A stretch of 64,000 nucleotides of DNA from Moraxella cuniculi DSM 21768 (GCF_900156515.1 NZ_FTNU01000003.1:104650-168649), one strand, 5' to 3'. Counted from the first letter of the stretch, positions 1 through 10,113 are shown. Numbers and translations: made by a program. The notes: generated by a model not told the origin, from the sequence alone.

Positions 1-38
1 GGTCTTTGTAACAAAATCAAGTCGCCGACTGTACAGGC

Positions 39-1340
39 TTATAATTTGGCAAAGGCTCGCGTGGCAGCAGCAATGGTGCGATCCAAATCCTCATAGCTGT
101 GTGCCGATGACATAAATGCCGCCTCAAATGCCGATGGTGCCAAATATACGCCTTCATCAAGCATAGCGTGGAAAAATTTGGCGAATTTTTTGGCATCGCA
201 ATTTGCTGCCACTTCATTGAAGTTCTGTGGTAATGACTCGGCAAAGAATAGCCCAAACATACCGCCTACCGAACAAGTCTGCAATGCCACGCCTTGTTTG
301 GCTGCAGCTTTTGTTAGTCCATCTAATAAATATTGGGTTTTTTTGCTTAATTCATCATAAAAACCATCAACAAGCAACTCATCAAACATCGCCTTGCCAG
401 CACGCATTGCCAGCGGATTACCAGACAAAGTTCCTGCCTGATACACACCGCCCGTTGGTGCGATATGCTCCATAATCTCTCGCTTGCCGCCAAACGCCCC
501 AACAGGCAGTCCTGCACCGATAATCTTACCAAATGTCGTCAAATCAGGCGTGATGCCAAAATACGCCTGTGCCCCACCGAGCCCAACACGAAATCCTGTC
601 ATCACCTCATCAAAAATCAGCACCACGCCATGCTTGGTGCAAAGCTCTCGCAGCGTTTCGTGGAATTGCTTGCTTGGGATAATCATGTTCATATTGCCAG
701 CAATCGGCTCTAAAATCACACAAGCCAGCGAGTCGCCAAAACGCTCAAAACACGCCTGCAATGCCTCAATATCATTATATGGCAAGGTCAAAGTATGTTT
801 GGCAAAATCCGCTGGCACGCCTTTGGAAGTCGGCTCGCCAATGTCCAGCATGCCTGAACCTGCCTTGACAAGCAGGCTATCGGAATGCCCGTGATAACAG
901 CCCTCAAACTTGACAATCTTATCACGCCCTGTATAACCTCTTGCCAAGCGAATTGCCGACATGGTTGCCTCTGTGCCTGATGACACCATGCGTATCAGCT
1001 CAATGCTTGGGATAATTTGAGCAATCAAATCTGCCATCGTGGTTTCGGACGGCGTTGGTGCACCAAATGACAAACCGTCCTCTGCGGCAGCCTTCACCGC
1101 ATCAATAACCGCATCATGAGCATGACCCAAAATCATCGGCCCCCATGAGCCAACATAATCAATATAGGGCTTGTCTTGGGTATCGTAGATATATGCACCT
1201 TTGGCACGAGCAACAAAGACAGGCACACCGCCCACCCCTGCAAAGGCACGCACAGGCGAATTAACACCCCCTGCGATATGGCGTTTGGCTTGTGCAAATA
1301 GCTGCTCATTGATTGTATTGGTATGCACAGATTGGCTCAT
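39..1340 (-). CDS. hemL: Glutamate-1-semialdehyde 2,1-aminomutase
   Basis: This PLP enzyme converts glutamate-1-semialdehyde to 5-aminolevulinate, the committed precursor of haem, in the cytoplasm (C5 pathway). The 433-residue length is normal for the family. The PLP lysine is K272 in the motif [22 protein letters not shown] (about 120-125) and the cofactor-binding DEVMTGFR (244-251) are also intact. The ATG at 1340 is preceded by an AAAGAG-type ribosome site. It is monocistronic as far as can be seen, with the YjdM-type gene upstream on the same strand. hemF lies 19 kb away in the same window, so the haem pathway is not clustered. Confidence 0.97.
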   Translation of the reverse strand: MSQSVHTNTINEQLFAQAKRHIAGGVNSPVRAFAGVGGVPVFVARAKGAYIYDTQDKPYIDYVGSWGPMILGHAHDAVIDAVKAAAEDGLSFGAPTPSETTMADLIAQIIPSIELIRMVSSGTEATMSAIRLARGYTGRDKIVKFEGCYHGHSDSLLVKAGSGMLDIGEPTSKGVPADFAKHTLTLPYNDIEALQACFERFGDSLACVILEPIAGNMNMIIPSKQFHETLRELCTKHGVVLIFDEVMTGFRVGLGGAQAYFGITPDLTTFGKIIGAGLPVGAFGGKREIMEHIAPTGGVYQAGTLSGNPLAMRAGKAMFDELLVDGFYDELSKKTQYLLDGLTKAAAKQGVALQTCSVGGMFGLFFAESLPQNFNEVAANCDAKKFAKFFHAMLDEGVYLAPSAFEAAFMSSAHSYEDLDRTIAAATRAFAKL

Positions 1341-1418
1341 GTTTTGCTCTTTTTAACTAATTGTAATCTTTGACGACCAACCACACAAGATGGATTTGTC
1401 GCCGTGTTGCATGAGAAT

Positions 1419-1757
1419 TTAGGCTTTTTTGACAACGCTGGATTTGAGTTTCATTGCCCCAAAGCCGTCAATTTTGCAATCAATATCATGGTCATCTGGT
1501 GCATCATAAATCAAGCGAATTGATTTAACCTTTGTGCCAACCTTGATTGGCGTACTTGACCCTTTGACTTTTAAATCCTTAATAACAGTTACCGCATCGC
1601 CATCAGCAAGTACATTGCCAACAGCATCTTTAATCACAGGCAACTCATCAGAAACCTCGCCGTCTTGCCACTCATGACTGCACATGGGGCAAATAAATAA
1701 TGCACCATCAACATAAGTATAATCTTCGCTGCACTTGGGGCAAATTGGCAAACTCAT
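1419..1757 (-). CDS. yjdM: YjdM/PhnA-family zinc-ribbon protein
   Basis: This 112-residue protein belongs to the PhnA/YjdM family. It has an N-terminal zinc ribbon with two CPxC pairs (CPKC near residue 6 and CPMC near residue 23) and a C-terminal small beta domain ending in lysines. The family was named for alkylphosphonate uptake but its biochemical role is not settled, and no phn genes are nearby. The ATG at 1757 follows an AGGTG ribosome site. Family assignment is firm; function is not. Confidence 0.9.
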   Translation of the reverse strand: MSLPICPKCSEDYTYVDGALFICPMCSHEWQDGEVSDELPVIKDAVGNVLADGDAVTVIKDLKVKGSSTPIKVGTKVKSIRLIYDAPDDHDIDCKIDGFGAMKLKSSVVKKA

Positions 1758-1883
1758 AACACACCTGCTACTGTTGTATTAACTTGGGGAAATTTGTCGC
1801 CTATTGTAACCGATTTTGACCAAAAATTGTTGCACGCTTTGGCTTTTCGTACAAAATTTTAACACTTTTTGATAAAATTCCCC

Positions 1884-1889
1884 TATAAT
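1884..1889 (+). promoter_or_regulatory. Probable -10 box for ygfZ
   Basis: A perfect TATAAT lies 65 bp before the ygfZ start in an AT-rich stretch. The -35 region is poor, so the call rests on the -10 and its position. Confidence 0.45.
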
Positions 1890-1954
1890 GACCTATCAAA
1901 ACACGATGGCAGACGCTCCATCTGACAAAATTAAGCAAATTCCAAGAGAAACCG

Positions 1955-2662
1955 ATGAGTGATTTTTGTTATTTTAGCCTGACAGGCAACGATGGCGAAA
2001 AATTTTTGCAAGACCAAGTTACCGCCGATGTCCAAAAACTCAGCCCCTTGTTTACACCCACGGCAATTTGTAATTTGGCAGGGCGAGTGCAATTTGGTCT
2101 ATGGCTACAAAAACTTGATGCTGGCTTTGGTATCGTAATCAGTGCCGATTTGGCAACGCAATTTGCCAATCATATCAAAAAATACGGTGCATTTTCTAGG
2201 ATTGAACTATCGCAGCCTACACCCATTTATCCTTGTATTTTGCAGGATATGCCAAGTTTTGCCGCTATTGATCATCAGCAACAAAATGACTGGCGAAAGC
2301 TAAGCATTGCTCAGGGCAACTATTGGCTAAGCCAAGCCACCAGCGAGATTTTTCAGCCTCAAGAATTGCGACTGCACCAACAAGGCGGTGTGGCGTATGA
2401 CAAAGGCTGCTATCTGGGGCAAGAAGTGGTTGCACGCTTGTACTTTAAATCCAAGCCAAAGGCCTACTTGCACCGTGTGGCAGGCAAGGGAGCAGTGCCA
2501 CAAGCGGGTGATAAATTGGACAAAATCACCATCGTCAATGCGATAGCAACCCAGATGGGCTATGAGGCATTGGTTGTGGCACGACCAGAGGATATTTTGG
2601 CAAGCTCGCTGGCAGTTTTACCACTGCCCGAAGCACTACAGGCTGATGTTGGACGGGAATAA
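1955..2662 (+). CDS. ygfZ: Folate-binding YgfZ/GcvT-like protein
   Basis: YgfZ proteins bind tetrahydrofolate and support maintenance and repair of some iron-sulfur enzymes, such as MiaB. The family signature is present as KGCYLGQEVVAR starting at K150, with the conserved cysteine at 152. At 235 residues it is shorter than the E. coli protein (about 326) but typical of compact YgfZ forms. The ATG at 1955 has AAGAGA upstream. The gene stands alone on the plus strand between leftward genes and ends at a clear terminator. A miaB gene is also in this window (49.8 kb). Confidence 0.9.
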   Translation: MSDFCYFSLTGNDGEKFLQDQVTADVQKLSPLFTPTAICNLAGRVQFGLWLQKLDAGFGIVISADLATQFANHIKKYGAFSRIELSQPTPIYPCILQDMPSFAAIDHQQQNDWRKLSIAQGNYWLSQATSEIFQPQELRLHQQGGVAYDKGCYLGQEVVARLYFKSKPKAYLHRVAGKGAVPQAGDKLDKITIVNAIATQMGYEALVVARPEDILASSLAVLPLPEALQADVGRE

Positions 2663-2669
2663 TTAAAAT

Positions 2670-2699
2670 AAAACAGGTTCATGCAGAACCTGTTTTTTT
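2670..2699 (+). terminator. Rho-independent terminator after ygfZ (bidirectional)
   Basis: A 9-bp perfect stem AACAGGTTC/GAACCTGTT with a 5-base loop is followed by T7. An A-rich flank on the other side could also serve the convergent corC gene, whose stop is at 2705. Confidence 0.9.
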
Positions 2700-2704
2700 A
2701 AGTG

Positions 2705-3580
2705 TTAATCATCATGCGTTTCGCTTTGTGGCATTAAAACCAGCTCTAGCAGGTGAATAAACCTGCCCTCAACATCAACCACCGTGATTTGCCAGTCGTC
2801 AATTTGCACCACTTCGCCCTCAAGTCGCCCAACAGAGCCCAATGCTTGCATGACCAAGCCACCCATCGTATCAACATCAGCATCATCAAAATGACTGCCC
2901 AAGATTTCGTTGCAATCACTAATCAAAGTTGAGGCTTGCACCAACCAAACGCCCGCCTTGTCAGGGTGCGGTATGATATTGTTAATGTCGCTATCTTCAT
3001 CAATATCGTCATGCTCATCGACAATATCGCCAACGATTTCTTCAAGCAAATCCTCCATCGTGACCACACCAGAGACCGAGCCAAATTCATCAACCACGAT
3101 CGCCATATGCACTTGGGCTTTTTGCAGTGAGCGAAGCAATGTATCAGAGCGAGCCGTTTCACTAATATACAGTGGCTTGCGGACAATGTCTGCAAGTTTT
3201 AAGGGTGTATCTTCGCCATCGGCTTTTGATTTTAGCAATGGAATTAAGTCCTTGACAAGCAAAATCCCCACGACGGCATTATCGTCCAAACTGTCAAACA
3301 CAGGATAACGGGAATGCTCAGTCTTCAGCACCACCGACAAAATATCAGCCAAATCATCATCGCTTGCCACAGCGTGTACTTGAGGGCGTGGTGTCATAAT
3401 CTCACGCACTTGGGTGGCAGGCAAATCAAGCACCCCCTCCAACATATCCACCGTGTCAGGCTCCAAAAATTGACGCGAATCCTGCACCAATTTTAACAAA
3501 TCATCTCGGGTCTCTGGTGCTGTTGATAGCCACCTTTTTAACCCACGCATTGACCAACTGCTCGAACCGTCATCAGACAT
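2705..3580 (-). CDS. corC: CorC/HlyC-family CBS-domain protein
   Basis: A 291-residue cytoplasmic protein with paired CBS domains (about 57-115 and 130-185) and a C-terminal CorC/HlyC transporter-associated domain (about 205-285). It contains the family motif IMTPRPQV (61-68) and VDEFGSVSGVVTMEDLLEEI (163-182). It lacks the DUF21 membrane domain, so it is the soluble CorC type, linked in E. coli and Salmonella to magnesium and cobalt efflux. That role is inherited from the family and is not shown here. It ends against the shared terminator with ygfZ. Confidence 0.88.
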   Translation of the reverse strand: MSDDGSSSWSMRGLKRWLSTAPETRDDLLKLVQDSRQFLEPDTVDMLEGVLDLPATQVREIMTPRPQVHAVASDDDLADILSVVLKTEHSRYPVFDSLDDNAVVGILLVKDLIPLLKSKADGEDTPLKLADIVRKPLYISETARSDTLLRSLQKAQVHMAIVVDEFGSVSGVVTMEDLLEEIVGDIVDEHDDIDEDSDINNIIPHPDKAGVWLVQASTLISDCNEILGSHFDDADVDTMGGLVMQALGSVGRLEGEVVQIDDWQITVVDVEGRFIHLLELVLMPQSETHDD

Positions 3581-3729
3581 AACAAGTGTAATTTAACCTC
3601 GCATTATCAATAAGGCACATTGCCGATTTTGTACAATGTAACGCATTGATGGTAATTATTCAAGAGATTTTATTCATCTGGGTCAAAATTATTGCTTTTC
3701 TTGGCATTGCCTCACGGTGATTTGTTTGG

Positions 3730-4185
3730 CTAAATTTTCACCCATCGCACCACCCTTTCTTCAATCGCGGCTTCATCAAATTCCAACTCGCTGACACAGC
3801 GACCAGCGACAGAGTATTTGGCAAACTGTGCTTGATGCTGCGTTGTACCATGCAGCAATCTATGCCAACTGGGCAATTTTTGTCCCAAATACAAGCGCTT
3901 ATAGGCACAATGGCGGGGCAACCACAGCATCTGTGGCAACATATCTGCCGTCAAGCGGATACAGTCTGGTACGACACTTTGGCGGTTTGGATAATTACTG
4001 CACTGCCCTGTCTGACAATCAAGCAACTGGCAAGCAACATCTGTATATTCGGTAAACTGCACTTGCTCATCGTCCAAAAATTTTACCAAACAACACACGC
4101 CACAACCATCGCACAACGCTTCCCATTCGTCATCAAAAAGCTCATGCAGTGGGTATTTTTCCCAAAATTTTGGACGCATTTTCAT
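3730..4185 (-). CDS. YcgN-family cysteine-cluster protein
   Basis: A 151-residue protein of the YcgN/UPF0260 family. It carries the characteristic cluster CDGCGVCC (C25, C28, C31, C32) with further conserved cysteines at about 52, 57, 62, 75 and 93, suggesting bound metal or an Fe-S centre. The family motif AYKRLYLGQKLPSWH is present near 95-108. No activity is established for the family. Two in-frame ATGs exist (4185 and 4179); the upstream one is used here. Neighbours give no functional hint. Confidence 0.85.
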   Translation of the reverse strand: MKMRPKFWEKYPLHELFDDEWEALCDGCGVCCLVKFLDDEQVQFTEYTDVACQLLDCQTGQCSNYPNRQSVVPDCIRLTADMLPQMLWLPRHCAYKRLYLGQKLPSWHRLLHGTTQHQAQFAKYSVAGRCVSELEFDEAAIEERVVRWVKI

Positions 4186-4275
4186 ATTGTTAAGCTCGTC
4201 TTGGGCATTTTACCAACACCATTGTTCATGATAATCCTGCACAAATCTTGGCACAAACCAACCATCAATGCCCAC

Positions 4276-4311
4276 AATCAAAAACCCCTGATACCGCAGC
4301 ATCAAGGGTTT
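4276..4311 (-). terminator. Rho-independent terminator after mscL
   Basis: Read leftward, the stem AAACCCTTGAT / ATCAGGGGTTT (with wobble) encloses an 8-base loop and is followed by TTTTTGATT, four bases past the mscL stop codon. Confidence 0.85.
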
Positions 4312-4314
4312 GGG

Positions 4315-4749
4315 TTATTTGCGTTCGCCCAGTTTGGCACTGATTTCACGCAACAGCAGCACTTCTTCTGATGGCTCTTCGGGTGCTGCTGGCTCTTCTG
4401 ATTTGCGGCGTAGATGATTCATGCCTTTTACCATCATAAAGATAATAAACGCCAAAATGATAAAATTAATCACCACAGTGATAAAACTACCATAGGCAAG
4501 CATTGGTGCACCTGCTTCTTTTAGTGCGTCATAAGTGGCTGGTACGCCTGCTGGTGCATCGCCCAACAAAATGTACATATTTTTAAAGTCAAGCTCGCCG
4601 CCCATGATAAACGATACGATTGGCATAATTACATCTTCAACCAAAGAAGTTGTGATTTTGCCAAATGCCGCACCAATAATGACACCGACTGCCAAATCCA
4701 TTACATTGCCTTTTAGGGCAAACTCTTTAAACTCTTGAATCATGCTCAT
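4315..4749 (-). CDS. mscL: Large-conductance mechanosensitive channel
   Basis: MscL forms a homopentameric inner-membrane channel that opens under membrane tension to release solutes on osmotic downshock. The N-terminal amphipathic helix and TM1 are clear ([19 protein letters not shown]), followed by a periplasmic loop, TM2 ([20 protein letters not shown]) and a cytoplasmic helix. The chosen ATG at 4749 gives 144 residues beginning [10 protein letters not shown], matching the usual MSIIKEFREF start. A GTG three codons upstream is possible but has no ribosome site of its own. A terminator-like hairpin sits just 26 bp upstream of the start. Confidence 0.95.
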   Translation of the reverse strand: MSMIQEFKEFALKGNVMDLAVGVIIGAAFGKITTSLVEDVIMPIVSFIMGGELDFKNMYILLGDAPAGVPATYDALKEAGAPMLAYGSFITVVINFIILAFIIFMMVKGMNHLRRKSEEPAAPEEPSEEVLLLREISAKLGERK

Positions 4750-4775
4750 GATAATCACTCGATTTGTTTGATAAT

Positions 4776-4804
4776 AAAAAGACCCAATCCTTGTCAGACT
4801 GGGT
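4776..4804 (-). terminator. Terminator-like hairpin between typA and mscL
   Basis: Read leftward: an 8-bp stem ACCCAGTC/GATTGGGT (one G-U pair), a 7-base loop and then CTTTTTATT. It most simply ends typA transcription, but it lies only 26 bp before the mscL ATG, so any mscL promoter must lie inside or before it. An extended -10-like TGTGCTAAAAT lies upstream near 4843-4853. Confidence 0.75.
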
Positions 4805-4947
4805 ATGGCGTCCAGACCAGCACGCCATAAATTTTGCGTAATTTTAGCACAGCTTTGTCAATCAACTGTAGCATTTGATAGCAAGTGTGTAAACTATTGT
4901 TAATTAATCTTAATCAATTAACGCTACCCACTTGCCATCAGATTGTC

Positions 4948-6792
4948 TTAGTCTTTTTTACGACCAAAACGCTTGCGTTCATTCTCGGTCAGATAACGCT
5001 TGCGAATACGGATTGACTTTGGCGTTACCTCAACCAACTCGTCATCTTCAATAAATTCCAGTGCCTGCTCAAGCGTGTATTCCAACGCAGGTGTCAGGAT
5101 AATGGCATCATCAGAGCCACTGGCACGGATATTGGTCAGCTGTTTGGCTTTGGTTGGATTGACCACCATGTCATCAGAACGAGAATTAATCCCGATAATC
5201 ATGCCCTCATAAACCTCAAGCTGTGGCTTGGCAAACAAGCGGCCACGCTCCTGCAAACTAAACAAAGCATAGGCAAGGCAAGTACCTGTTACCATGGATA
5301 CCAGCACGCCATTTTGTCGCTTGGCAACTGTGCCTTCTTTGGCGGCACCATAATGGCTAAAACTTGAGGTCATGATGCCTGTGCCTGAAGTCATCGTTAA
5401 AAATGCTGAACGAAAACCAATCAGCCCACGAGAAGGAACGGTTGCTTCGATGCGGATACGACCCTTGCCATCGACCTCCATATTGGTCAAATCACCCTTG
5501 CGGTTGCCCATCTCTTGCATTACCGCCCCTTGGTGCTGCTCTTCAACATCAAAGGTAACATTTTCATAAGGCTCGCACATCACGCCGTCAATCTCTTTCA
5601 TGATGACCTGAGGACGAGACACGCCCAGCTCAAAGCCTTCTCGACGCATATTCTCAATCAACACTGACAAATGCAGCTCACCACGACCAGAGACTTTGAA
5701 TTTCTCTGGGCTGTCGGTATCTTCGACACGCAATGCCACATTATGAATCAGCTCACGATCAAGGCGTTCGCGAATGTTGCGTGAGGTAACAAACTTACCT
5801 TCTTTGCCCGCAAATGGCGAATCATTGACCTGAAAAGTCATCGATACCGTTGGCTCATCAACCGACAAGGCTGGCAACGCCTCAACATGGGCAGGGTCGC
5901 AGATGGTATCTGAAATATTCAGTGCGTCAATTCCAGTAATGCACACGATATCGCCTGCTTGTGCCGAATCAACATCAATCCGCTCCAAGCCATGATAGCC
6001 CATGATTTTTAGAATTCTGCCATTACGCTTGTTGCCATCTTTGTCAATCACGGTAACAGGCGTGTTGGTTTTTACCGAGCCTCGCTGAATGCGTCCAACT
6101 CCAATAACACCAACAAAGCTGTTATAATCTAGGCTTGAGATTTGCATTTGGAATGGCCCATCAACATCAACCTTAGGCGGTTCAACGATATCAACAATCG
6201 TCTCAAATAACGGGGTCATATCATCTGCCAAAGCGTCAGGCTCTAGCCCTGCAATGCCGTTAATTCCTGATGCGTAAACAATCGGAAAATCCAGCTGCTC
6301 ATCGGTTGCATCTAGGCTGTCAAACAAATCAAATACCTGATCAATCACCCAGTCAGCACGGGCTGCTGGCTTGTCAATTTTGTTAATCACCACAATGGGT
6401 TTTAGCCCTCGTGCGAATGCCTTTTGGGTTACAAAGCGAGTTTGTGGCATTGGGCCTTCTTGGCTATCAACCAACAACAAGACACAATCAACCATTGACA
6501 TCACACGCTCAACTTCACCACCAAAGTCAGCATGGCCCGGTGTATCGACAATGTTAATGCGGTATTCGGTATTACTGCGTTTGTCCGTCCATTTAATGGC
6601 TGTGTTTTTTGCCAAAATGGTGATGCCTCGCTCACTTTCTAATGCGTTTGAATCCATCACTCGTTCGATTTCGCCCGAACGGTCGCCCAATGCACCCGAT
6701 TGTTGTAATAATTTATCCACCAAAGTGGTTTTGCCGTGGTCAACGTGAGCAATGATTGCGATATTACGCAAGTGCTTGATGTCATTTGCCAT
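4948..6792 (-). CDS. typA: Ribosome-associated GTPase TypA/BipA
   Basis: A translational GTPase of the EF-G/LepA superfamily that binds the ribosome and supports 50S assembly and growth under stress, especially cold. All G motifs are intact: AHVDHGKTT (15-23), the RGITI switch I, DTPGHADF and NKID. Domain II, the EF-G III/V-like domains and the TypA-specific C-terminal domain fill the normal 614 residues, ending in a basic tail (KRFGRKKD). It is read leftward from its own promoter just past the ompA terminator. Confidence 0.98.
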   Translation of the reverse strand: MANDIKHLRNIAIIAHVDHGKTTLVDKLLQQSGALGDRSGEIERVMDSNALESERGITILAKNTAIKWTDKRSNTEYRINIVDTPGHADFGGEVERVMSMVDCVLLLVDSQEGPMPQTRFVTQKAFARGLKPIVVINKIDKPAARADWVIDQVFDLFDSLDATDEQLDFPIVYASGINGIAGLEPDALADDMTPLFETIVDIVEPPKVDVDGPFQMQISSLDYNSFVGVIGVGRIQRGSVKTNTPVTVIDKDGNKRNGRILKIMGYHGLERIDVDSAQAGDIVCITGIDALNISDTICDPAHVEALPALSVDEPTVSMTFQVNDSPFAGKEGKFVTSRNIRERLDRELIHNVALRVEDTDSPEKFKVSGRGELHLSVLIENMRREGFELGVSRPQVIMKEIDGVMCEPYENVTFDVEEQHQGAVMQEMGNRKGDLTNMEVDGKGRIRIEATVPSRGLIGFRSAFLTMTSGTGIMTSSFSHYGAAKEGTVAKRQNGVLVSMVTGTCLAYALFSLQERGRLFAKPQLEVYEGMIIGINSRSDDMVVNPTKAKQLTNIRASGSDDAIILTPALEYTLEQALEFIEDDELVEVTPKSIRIRKRYLTENERKRFGRKKD

Positions 6793-6836
6793 AAATACTC
6801 ATTAATTCATAAAGATAGAAAAATAAAAAACCGCCC

Positions 6837-6865
6837 ATTATACCACATTGCCAGCTATTATTAAA
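6837..6865 (-). promoter_or_regulatory. Promoter for typA
   Basis: Leftward TATAAT (6837-6842) is extended by TGG in front (TGnTATAAT). The -35 candidate near 6860-6865 is weak. It sits 45 bp upstream of typA and just beyond the ompA terminator. Confidence 0.6.
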
Positions 6866-6885
6866 GTCAGCTTGCTTAAGTTTAT

Positions 6886-6918
6886 GTACAAAAAAGCCAC
6901 CCCAGTGGAGTGGCTTTT
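6886..6918 (-). terminator. Rho-independent terminator after ompA
   Basis: Read leftward: the stem AAAAGCCACTCC / GGGTGGCTTTT is followed by a T-rich tail, about 20 bp past the ompA stop codon. Confidence 0.9.
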
Positions 6919-6938
6919 GAACTAACCAAAGCTAAGTA

Positions 6939-8150
6939 TTATTGTACTACCATGTCTTTGGTTTGGTTCACAGTGGTAGTCTTAGTACCAGTGATAACCG
7001 CTTCTACGCGACGGTTCATTGCACGACCTTCAGCAGTGTCGTTTGGAGCGATTGGGCGGTCAAAGCCATAACCAACAGCATTTAGGCGAGTTGGAGCAAC
7101 GCCAAATTCGTTAGTTAGCATAGACTTCACAGCGTTCGCACGAGCTTCAGATAGACGCTGGTTGTAGCGTGCATTTGAGCGAGCAGATTCGCGAGATGCG
7201 TGGCCTTCGATTACAGCAGTTGCGTTCGGGAATTCACGCATTTGTGCAGCAACTTTTGCAACTTCTTCACGATATTGTGGCTTGATTGCTGACTTGTCAT
7301 AATCAAAGAATACACGCAATTCTTGACGCAATTCTTCTACCAAGTTTACTTGTACTGGGCAGCCACGAGCATCAACAACAGTATTAGCTTCGGTGCCTGG
7401 GCAAGCGTCTAGATGATCTGGCACACCATCACGGTCAGTATCAACGATACGATCTTCAACAACAACAGCTGCTGGCTTAACAGGAGCTACTGGCTCTTGT
7501 ACTGGGGCTACTGGTACTACAGGTGCCAAGCGACCACCTAGAGTTACCTCTAGACCTGCCAAAGCAAGACCTTCCCACCAGTCGTTGTCAAAGTTGTGAA
7601 TACCACGAACTTCACCACGAAGTGCCAATGCATCATTTACCAAGTAACGAGCACCTAGACCGATGTTACCGATGGTGTCTTTTGACTCATCAAGCTCTTG
7701 ACCGCTTGCTTTGTCTTCGATTTTGATTTTTGATTGGCCAGCACCAACCAATACATAAGGCTTGAACTTAGTTGCTGGGTTGTAGCCAGTGAACTGCTCT
7801 GTGCCGATCAAGAAGTTACCGCTGATGGTTTGTTGCTTAGCATCAGCTTCAGCACCTGAAACCTCTCTGTCATTAACAACAACTGTTGTATCAGTATTTG
7901 CTACGCCGTATTCAACTTGGAACTGAGTTGATGGGGTTAGTTCTAGACCAAGAGCTGCACCAGTCCACAGACCGCTGTCTAATGATTCACCATTTTTTTC
8001 ATCAACACCAAAAAGTTTGCGTTGTGCATCTTCAGCTGAATCAGTGTAATGATAGCCTAGCAATAGTGGGCTAACGGTAACACCTGCTTGAGCAGCAACT
8101 GGTGCTGCAACAGCAGCAATCACTGCAAGAGCGATTTTATTAAATTTCAT
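6939..8150 (-). CDS. ompA: OmpA-family outer membrane protein
   Basis: A 403-residue outer membrane protein. It has a signal peptide ending AAQA at about residue 22, an N-terminal eight-strand OmpA-like beta barrel, a proline/valine-rich linker (PVVPVAPVQEPVAPVKP), a thrombospondin type-3-like calcium motif (DTDRDGVPDHLDACPG), and a C-terminal OmpA peptidoglycan-binding domain with EGHASRESARSNARYNQRLS. The ATG at 8150 follows GGAGG at ideal spacing; an in-frame TTG further out is not needed. The gene has a strong promoter and its own terminator, consistent with a monocistronic abundant protein. The peptidoglycan-anchoring role is inferred from the domain. Confidence 0.95.
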   Translation of the reverse strand: MKFNKIALAVIAAVAAPVAAQAGVTVSPLLLGYHYTDSAEDAQRKLFGVDEKNGESLDSGLWTGAALGLELTPSTQFQVEYGVANTDTTVVVNDREVSGAEADAKQQTISGNFLIGTEQFTGYNPATKFKPYVLVGAGQSKIKIEDKASGQELDESKDTIGNIGLGARYLVNDALALRGEVRGIHNFDNDWWEGLALAGLEVTLGGRLAPVVPVAPVQEPVAPVKPAAVVVEDRIVDTDRDGVPDHLDACPGTEANTVVDARGCPVQVNLVEELRQELRVFFDYDKSAIKPQYREEVAKVAAQMREFPNATAVIEGHASRESARSNARYNQRLSEARANAVKSMLTNEFGVAPTRLNAVGYGFDRPIAPNDTAEGRAMNRRVEAVITGTKTTTVNQTKDMVVQ

Positions 8151-8194
8151 AAATTCCTCCAAGGAGTGGTTGGTTTTTAAAGATTACCATGCGT

Positions 8195-8224
8195 ATTGTA
8201 GCATAGCCAGCCAGTTTCTGACAA
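8195..8224 (-). promoter_or_regulatory. Strong promoter for ompA
   Basis: Leftward -35 TTGTCA (8219-8224), 18-bp spacer and extended -10 TATGCTACAAT (box 8195-8200). The ompA start is about 45 bp further on. Confidence 0.75.
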
Positions 8225-8402
8225 TAATCTGTTACAATTTTTTTATGATTATCAGCATGATTGGTGATAAACCCTACTGGCTGATTGATTTATGGGTGTA
8301 GCTTAACTGCAAAACTTAGCAATGGCAACTACTTTTTGTGAAAAACTACATAACCATTACACAAAAATCATATTTGTTTACAATTTTTTGGTTGCTGAAC
8401 GC

Positions 8403-9137
8403 TTAAGTTGCCGAAAATGCCGCTTTCATCGCCTGCACTGCCTTCTCCAGACCCATAAAAACAGCGTCAGCAATCAAGGCATGGCCAATATTTAGCTCAT
8501 GAATTCCCTCAATCTGTGCGATAGCAGCCACATTATCACGAGTCAGCCCATGCCCTGCATTAATAAGCAGGTTGCTGCTACTGCGTGCGTATGCCACCGC
8601 CTGTTTAATACGCCAAAGTTCAAAAGCTGTCTTGGCAGTATCATTTGCCAAAGTTGCGTGTGCATAGCTGCCTGTATGCAATTCGATAGCGTCCGCTCCC
8701 AGTGCCATCGCTGCATCAATCTGTGGCAGATCAGGGTCAATGAACAACGACACTTGTATGCCTGCTTGTTGCAACTTGGCAACAAAAGCTGGCAAATCGG
8801 GCAAATTGACCACATCAAGCCCGCCTTCAGTGGTTAGCTCTTGGCGTTTTTCTGGTACAAGACAAACCCAAGCAGGATGCACTTTTAAGGCTATTGCCAA
8901 CATTTCATCAGTAACCGCCATCTCAAGGTTCATGCGTGTGGTGAGCTTGTCTGCCATTTGATAAACATCATCATCTCGAATATGGCGACGATCCTCACGC
9001 AAATGCAAAGTAATGCCCGCTGCCCCAGCTTGCTCGCAAATCAATGCTGCTTCCACAGGGCAAGGATAATCCACACCTCGTGCATTTCGCAAAGTGGCAA
9101 CATGGTCAATATTCACGCCTAATAATGGTATGTTCAT
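8403..9137 (-). CDS. pdxJ: Pyridoxine 5'-phosphate synthase
   Basis: PdxJ condenses 3-amino-1-hydroxyacetone 1-phosphate with deoxyxylulose 5-phosphate to give pyridoxine 5'-phosphate, the last ring-forming step of DXP-dependent vitamin B6 synthesis. The protein (244 residues) has the typical N-terminal [15 protein letters not shown], the [12 protein letters not shown] motif, and a TIM barrel ending [15 protein letters not shown]. The ORF stays open upstream, but the ATG at 9137 has GGAG at good spacing and fits the family start. It is the last gene of the leftward lepA-to-pdxJ group, 16 bp after recO. Its DXP substrate comes from dxs, also in this window. Confidence 0.97.
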   Translation of the reverse strand: MNIPLLGVNIDHVATLRNARGVDYPCPVEAALICEQAGAAGITLHLREDRRHIRDDDVYQMADKLTTRMNLEMAVTDEMLAIALKVHPAWVCLVPEKRQELTTEGGLDVVNLPDLPAFVAKLQQAGIQVSLFIDPDLPQIDAAMALGADAIELHTGSYAHATLANDTAKTAFELWRIKQAVAYARSSSNLLINAGHGLTRDNVAAIAQIEGIHELNIGHALIADAVFMGLEKAVQAMKAAFSAT

Positions 9138-9153
9138 AAAATTCTCCACTTGC

Positions 9154-9942
9154 TTATTTTTCAGCCAAATAGCGTATGCTTTGTTGCCATAAGGTTCGGC
9201 TGTGCAGTGGTTGATAGTCCAACAAAAAGTCCACCAACTGCTTTTGAATTTGGCTGAATTGATCCAAATACGCCACCGAAGTCTCGTCAGACAAGCTGTC
9301 TGCCATTTGTATAATTTCTTTGCCAGCAAATCTTGCACGGCTGATTTTGGCATTTTGGCGAACGCCCTCAAGCACCGATACCTTGTCAGGCACAAAGCCC
9401 ATCTGAGGGACGAATCGATACCACTGCTCAGCACAGATCGGCTCTGCCAAATAATCATTAATAAAATCAATCGCCACGCCAAGCTCAGCAAATAACACTC
9501 GCTCAAAACCACGCAAATATACCCGCATTGCTTGCAATTCTTCGGCAACAGGCAGACCCATGGCATCTAGGGCGTATAATTTGACAGCGGTATTATGGTA
9601 TGCCTGCCATAACGCTGGACAGGGATTTTCTATCGCCAATAACTTATACAACACTTCATTAAGATAAAGCAGTGCATACTGCACGCGACCTTTGGGTATC
9701 TTGGTAAAACTTGGAGCCGTTATTGCATCAAAAGAGGCAGCAAAACCCAGCGTCAATTGCCCAAAACTTTTGAGCGTGCGTGTGCCAGTTGCCATCAGAC
9801 AGATTGGCACAAACAGCGGCATGGCTCGTACGCCCACGCCATGCACCACCCCATGCTCATAAGAAAAAAACCGATAAATCGCTCGCTTTTCTTGGTAAGC
9901 CTTGGCGTGCAGAATATAACCATTAAGCAAAGATTGTTTCAT
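9154..9942 (-). CDS. recO: DNA repair protein RecO
   Basis: RecO works with RecR (RecFOR pathway) to load RecA on SSB-coated gaps. The 262-residue protein has the N-terminal OB fold ([20 protein letters not shown] near 8-27) and a helical C-terminal domain. As in many gammaproteobacteria it lacks an obvious zinc-finger cysteine set. Placement between era and pdxJ is the classic gene order. The ribosome site before the ATG at 9942 is weak. Confidence 0.93.
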   Translation of the reverse strand: MKQSLLNGYILHAKAYQEKRAIYRFFSYEHGVVHGVGVRAMPLFVPICLMATGTRTLKSFGQLTLGFAASFDAITAPSFTKIPKGRVQYALLYLNEVLYKLLAIENPCPALWQAYHNTAVKLYALDAMGLPVAEELQAMRVYLRGFERVLFAELGVAIDFINDYLAEPICAEQWYRFVPQMGFVPDKVSVLEGVRQNAKISRARFAGKEIIQMADSLSDETSVAYLDQFSQIQKQLVDFLLDYQPLHSRTLWQQSIRYLAEK

Positions 9943-10113
9943 TGTCTAAGGCTTGGAGTTGCTCAAATAAACTGGCATGGCACATAATGTGTACACGCTA
10001 AGCCACCACTGACATTATCTAGCTTTGTATTCTTTTGCTAAAAGTGCAGCAATTATCACAAATTATTGCAAGCAGTAAATTGACGACTGGTAATCTAAGC
10101 CGCCCTGCTTGCA

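Noticed and set aside
9138..9566. N-terminal extension of PdxJ (open frame upstream of 9137)
   Set aside because: The extension overlaps recO, has no homology-like pattern, and the ATG at 9137 has a good ribosome site and the family start.
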